Source: an uncultured Bacteroidales bacterium (GTDB taxonomy: Bacteria; Bacteroidota; Bacteroidia; Bacteroidales; Muribaculaceae). Taken from it: a stretch of DNA of 64,000 bases. This document shows positions 63,062 to 64,000 of the stretch, piece by piece (position 1 is the stretch's first letter; the number at the start of each line of letters is the position of its first letter). A program made the translations under genes and the position numbers. The notes beneath the pieces are model-generated. The model was not told where the DNA came from, searched no databases, and saw only the letters and a list, made by a program, of their open reading frames with translations. Location: assembly GCA_949123685.1 (NCBI GenBank), contig CASBHZ010000002.1:27792-91791 (forward strand), given 5' to 3'.

Positions 63062-63904
63062 ATGTTAAACGCTATATATTGGAATGCTGACCCGATATTG
63101 TTTTCCCTCGGGCCTATATCGGTAAGGTGGTACGGACTGATGTTCGCCATCGGATTCACGGTTGGATATTGGTTAGTGGCAAAGATGTTCCGCCATGAGG
63201 GAGCACCTGAAAAATGGCTTGGAACGCTGTTGCTATACATAGTGGTCGCAACGATAGTAGGATCACGACTCGGTCATGTTTTCTTTTACGAATGGGGATA
63301 CTATTCCCAACACCCTGCAGAGATATTCAAGATATGGGAGGGAGGACTTGCAAGTCACGGAGGCACTATAGCCAACATTATTGCCCTCTTCCTGTTCTCA
63401 TGGCTGGTATCTAAAAAACCTGCATCATGGGTATTTGACAAAATTGTGATTGCAATCGCGCTCGTTGGCGGGCTTATTCGTCTCGGCAACCTCATGAACA
63501 GTGAAATCTACGGCGGACCTACAGATCTCCCTTGGGGATTCATATTCCTCCGGAATGGCGAGACCGTTGCAGCGCATCCCACACAGATATATGAAGCGCT
63601 ATGTTATTTCCTCCTTTTCGGATTGCTCATGTGGATGTATTGGAAAAAGAATGCCGAGGAACGTCCATGGTTAATAACCGGAGTTTTCTTTATCGGCATT
63701 TTCCTCCCCCGCTTCCTTATTGAATATGTAAAAAACGTTCAGGTACAATCTGAATATGAAATGATAGCCAAATACGGCATGAATCTCGGACAGATGCTAA
63801 GCATTCCGTTTATCCTCATCGGAATCTTCCTGATCATATGGTCACTGACCCACCCCCGAAAGCACTTCACCTTTCCTAACCGCTTTGCCGACGAAAAGAA
63901 ATAA
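63062..63904 (+). CDS. lgt: Prolipoprotein diacylglyceryl transferase
   Basis: Attaches diacylglycerol to the lipobox Cys of lipoproteins in the inner membrane. The 280-residue protein has about seven transmembrane helices, SVRWYGLMFAIGFTVGY, GSRLGHVFFYEWGYY, the essential HGG (ASHGGTIANI) and the signature GGLIRLGNLMNSEIYG (about 135-150). It is the first step for maturing the lipoproteins found at many places in this window. A TTTAGGC repeat occupies its upstream gap. Nothing convincing follows up to the window edge. Confidence 0.97.
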   Translation: MLNAIYWNADPILFSLGPISVRWYGLMFAIGFTVGYWLVAKMFRHEGAPEKWLGTLLLYIVVATIVGSRLGHVFFYEWGYYSQHPAEIFKIWEGGLASHGGTIANIIALFLFSWLVSKKPASWVFDKIVIAIALVGGLIRLGNLMNSEIYGGPTDLPWGFIFLRNGETVAAHPTQIYEALCYFLLFGLLMWMYWKKNAEERPWLITGVFFIGIFLPRFLIEYVKNVQVQSEYEMIAKYGMNLGQMLSIPFILIGIFLIIWSLTHPRKHFTFPNRFADEKK

Positions 63905-64000
63905 GGTTGTTATGTTGAAAGTGGTTGGAGAATTATCTTCTAAACAAGTAAGTAAGTGATCCCATTAAACCGATAATAAAATGATTTTAATCTCACATAT

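Noticed and set aside
63905..64000. Start of a further gene at ATG 63981 (MILISH...)
   Set aside because: Only six codons before the edge, not enough to support a gene. The frame from 63912 ends after 15 codons.

Overview
The window looks like chromosomal DNA of a gut-type Bacteroidales bacterium, most likely Muribaculaceae or a close relative. The support is two SusC/SusD systems, porU/porV genes of the type IX secretion system (T9SS), Bacteroidetes-type promoters (TTTG, 20 bases, TAnnTTTG or TAnnTTTA), S-type sulfatase chemistry and typical Bacteroidales families (DUF2851, PIF1-like helicase with a C-terminal HTH, TM2/GYF_2 protein). The family-level placement is inference.

Layout. 1-7.3 kb: a CusB/CusA-type metal efflux pair (cusA cut by the window edge), a HAD phosphatase, a secreted sulfatase, a secreted unknown protein, a Dabb protein and purC. 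7.4-10.6 kb: a helicase and a four-helix-bundle protein gene flanked by CTTAAAGAC-type repeats. 10.7-19.5 kb (minus strand): polysaccharide-utilisation-like locus 1, in transcription order metallophosphoesterase, SusC, SusD, BACON lipoprotein. 19.8-27.2 kb: TM2 protein, parC, outer-membrane-like protein, GxxExxY protein with its inverted-repeat tail, S41 peptidase, small DUF protein, manA. 27.4-36.5 kb (plus strand): locus 2, a paralogous copy of locus 1 with the same gene order and a closely related promoter. Its phosphoesterase is broken by a frameshift at a run of eight G. 36.5-43.4 kb: recO, DUF2851, aspS, Nif3-like, zinc-ribbon coiled coil, queD, queE. 43.4-46.8 kb (minus): queC, queF (convergent with queD/queE) and an LptF/LptG-type permease. 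47-53.5 kb: pta-ackA, ispF, CvpA, tRNA-Gly(CCC), an aminopeptidase P, an EamA transporter and a GH25 lysozyme. 53.6-63.9 kb: PorU-like sortase, rex, a degenerate FAH-like protein, a second C25-type PorU-like protein, porV and lgt.

How the genes work together. The two SusCD loci should import one class of ligand that carries phosphate or phosphodiester groups, processed at the cell surface or in the periplasm by the attached calcineurin-like enzymes. The four queuosine genes supply tRNA modification. pta-ackA makes acetate and ATP. porU/porV process and anchor T9SS cargo at the cell surface.

The most unusual content lies between genes. A dispersed family of TTTAGGC/GCCTAAA hairpin-forming repeats occurs at five sites, always starting at or within a few bases of a stop codon, and it sits between the phosphoesterase and susC genes in both SusCD loci. 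Two other families of short repeats accompany the four-helix-bundle gene and the GxxExxY gene, and a GTTTTCA/CCCCATATCT array lies upstream of purC. Together with the poly-G tract, the conserved twin promoter and the doubled PorU gene, these are the points most worth following up. No CRISPR array, insertion sequence, integrase or rRNA gene was seen.
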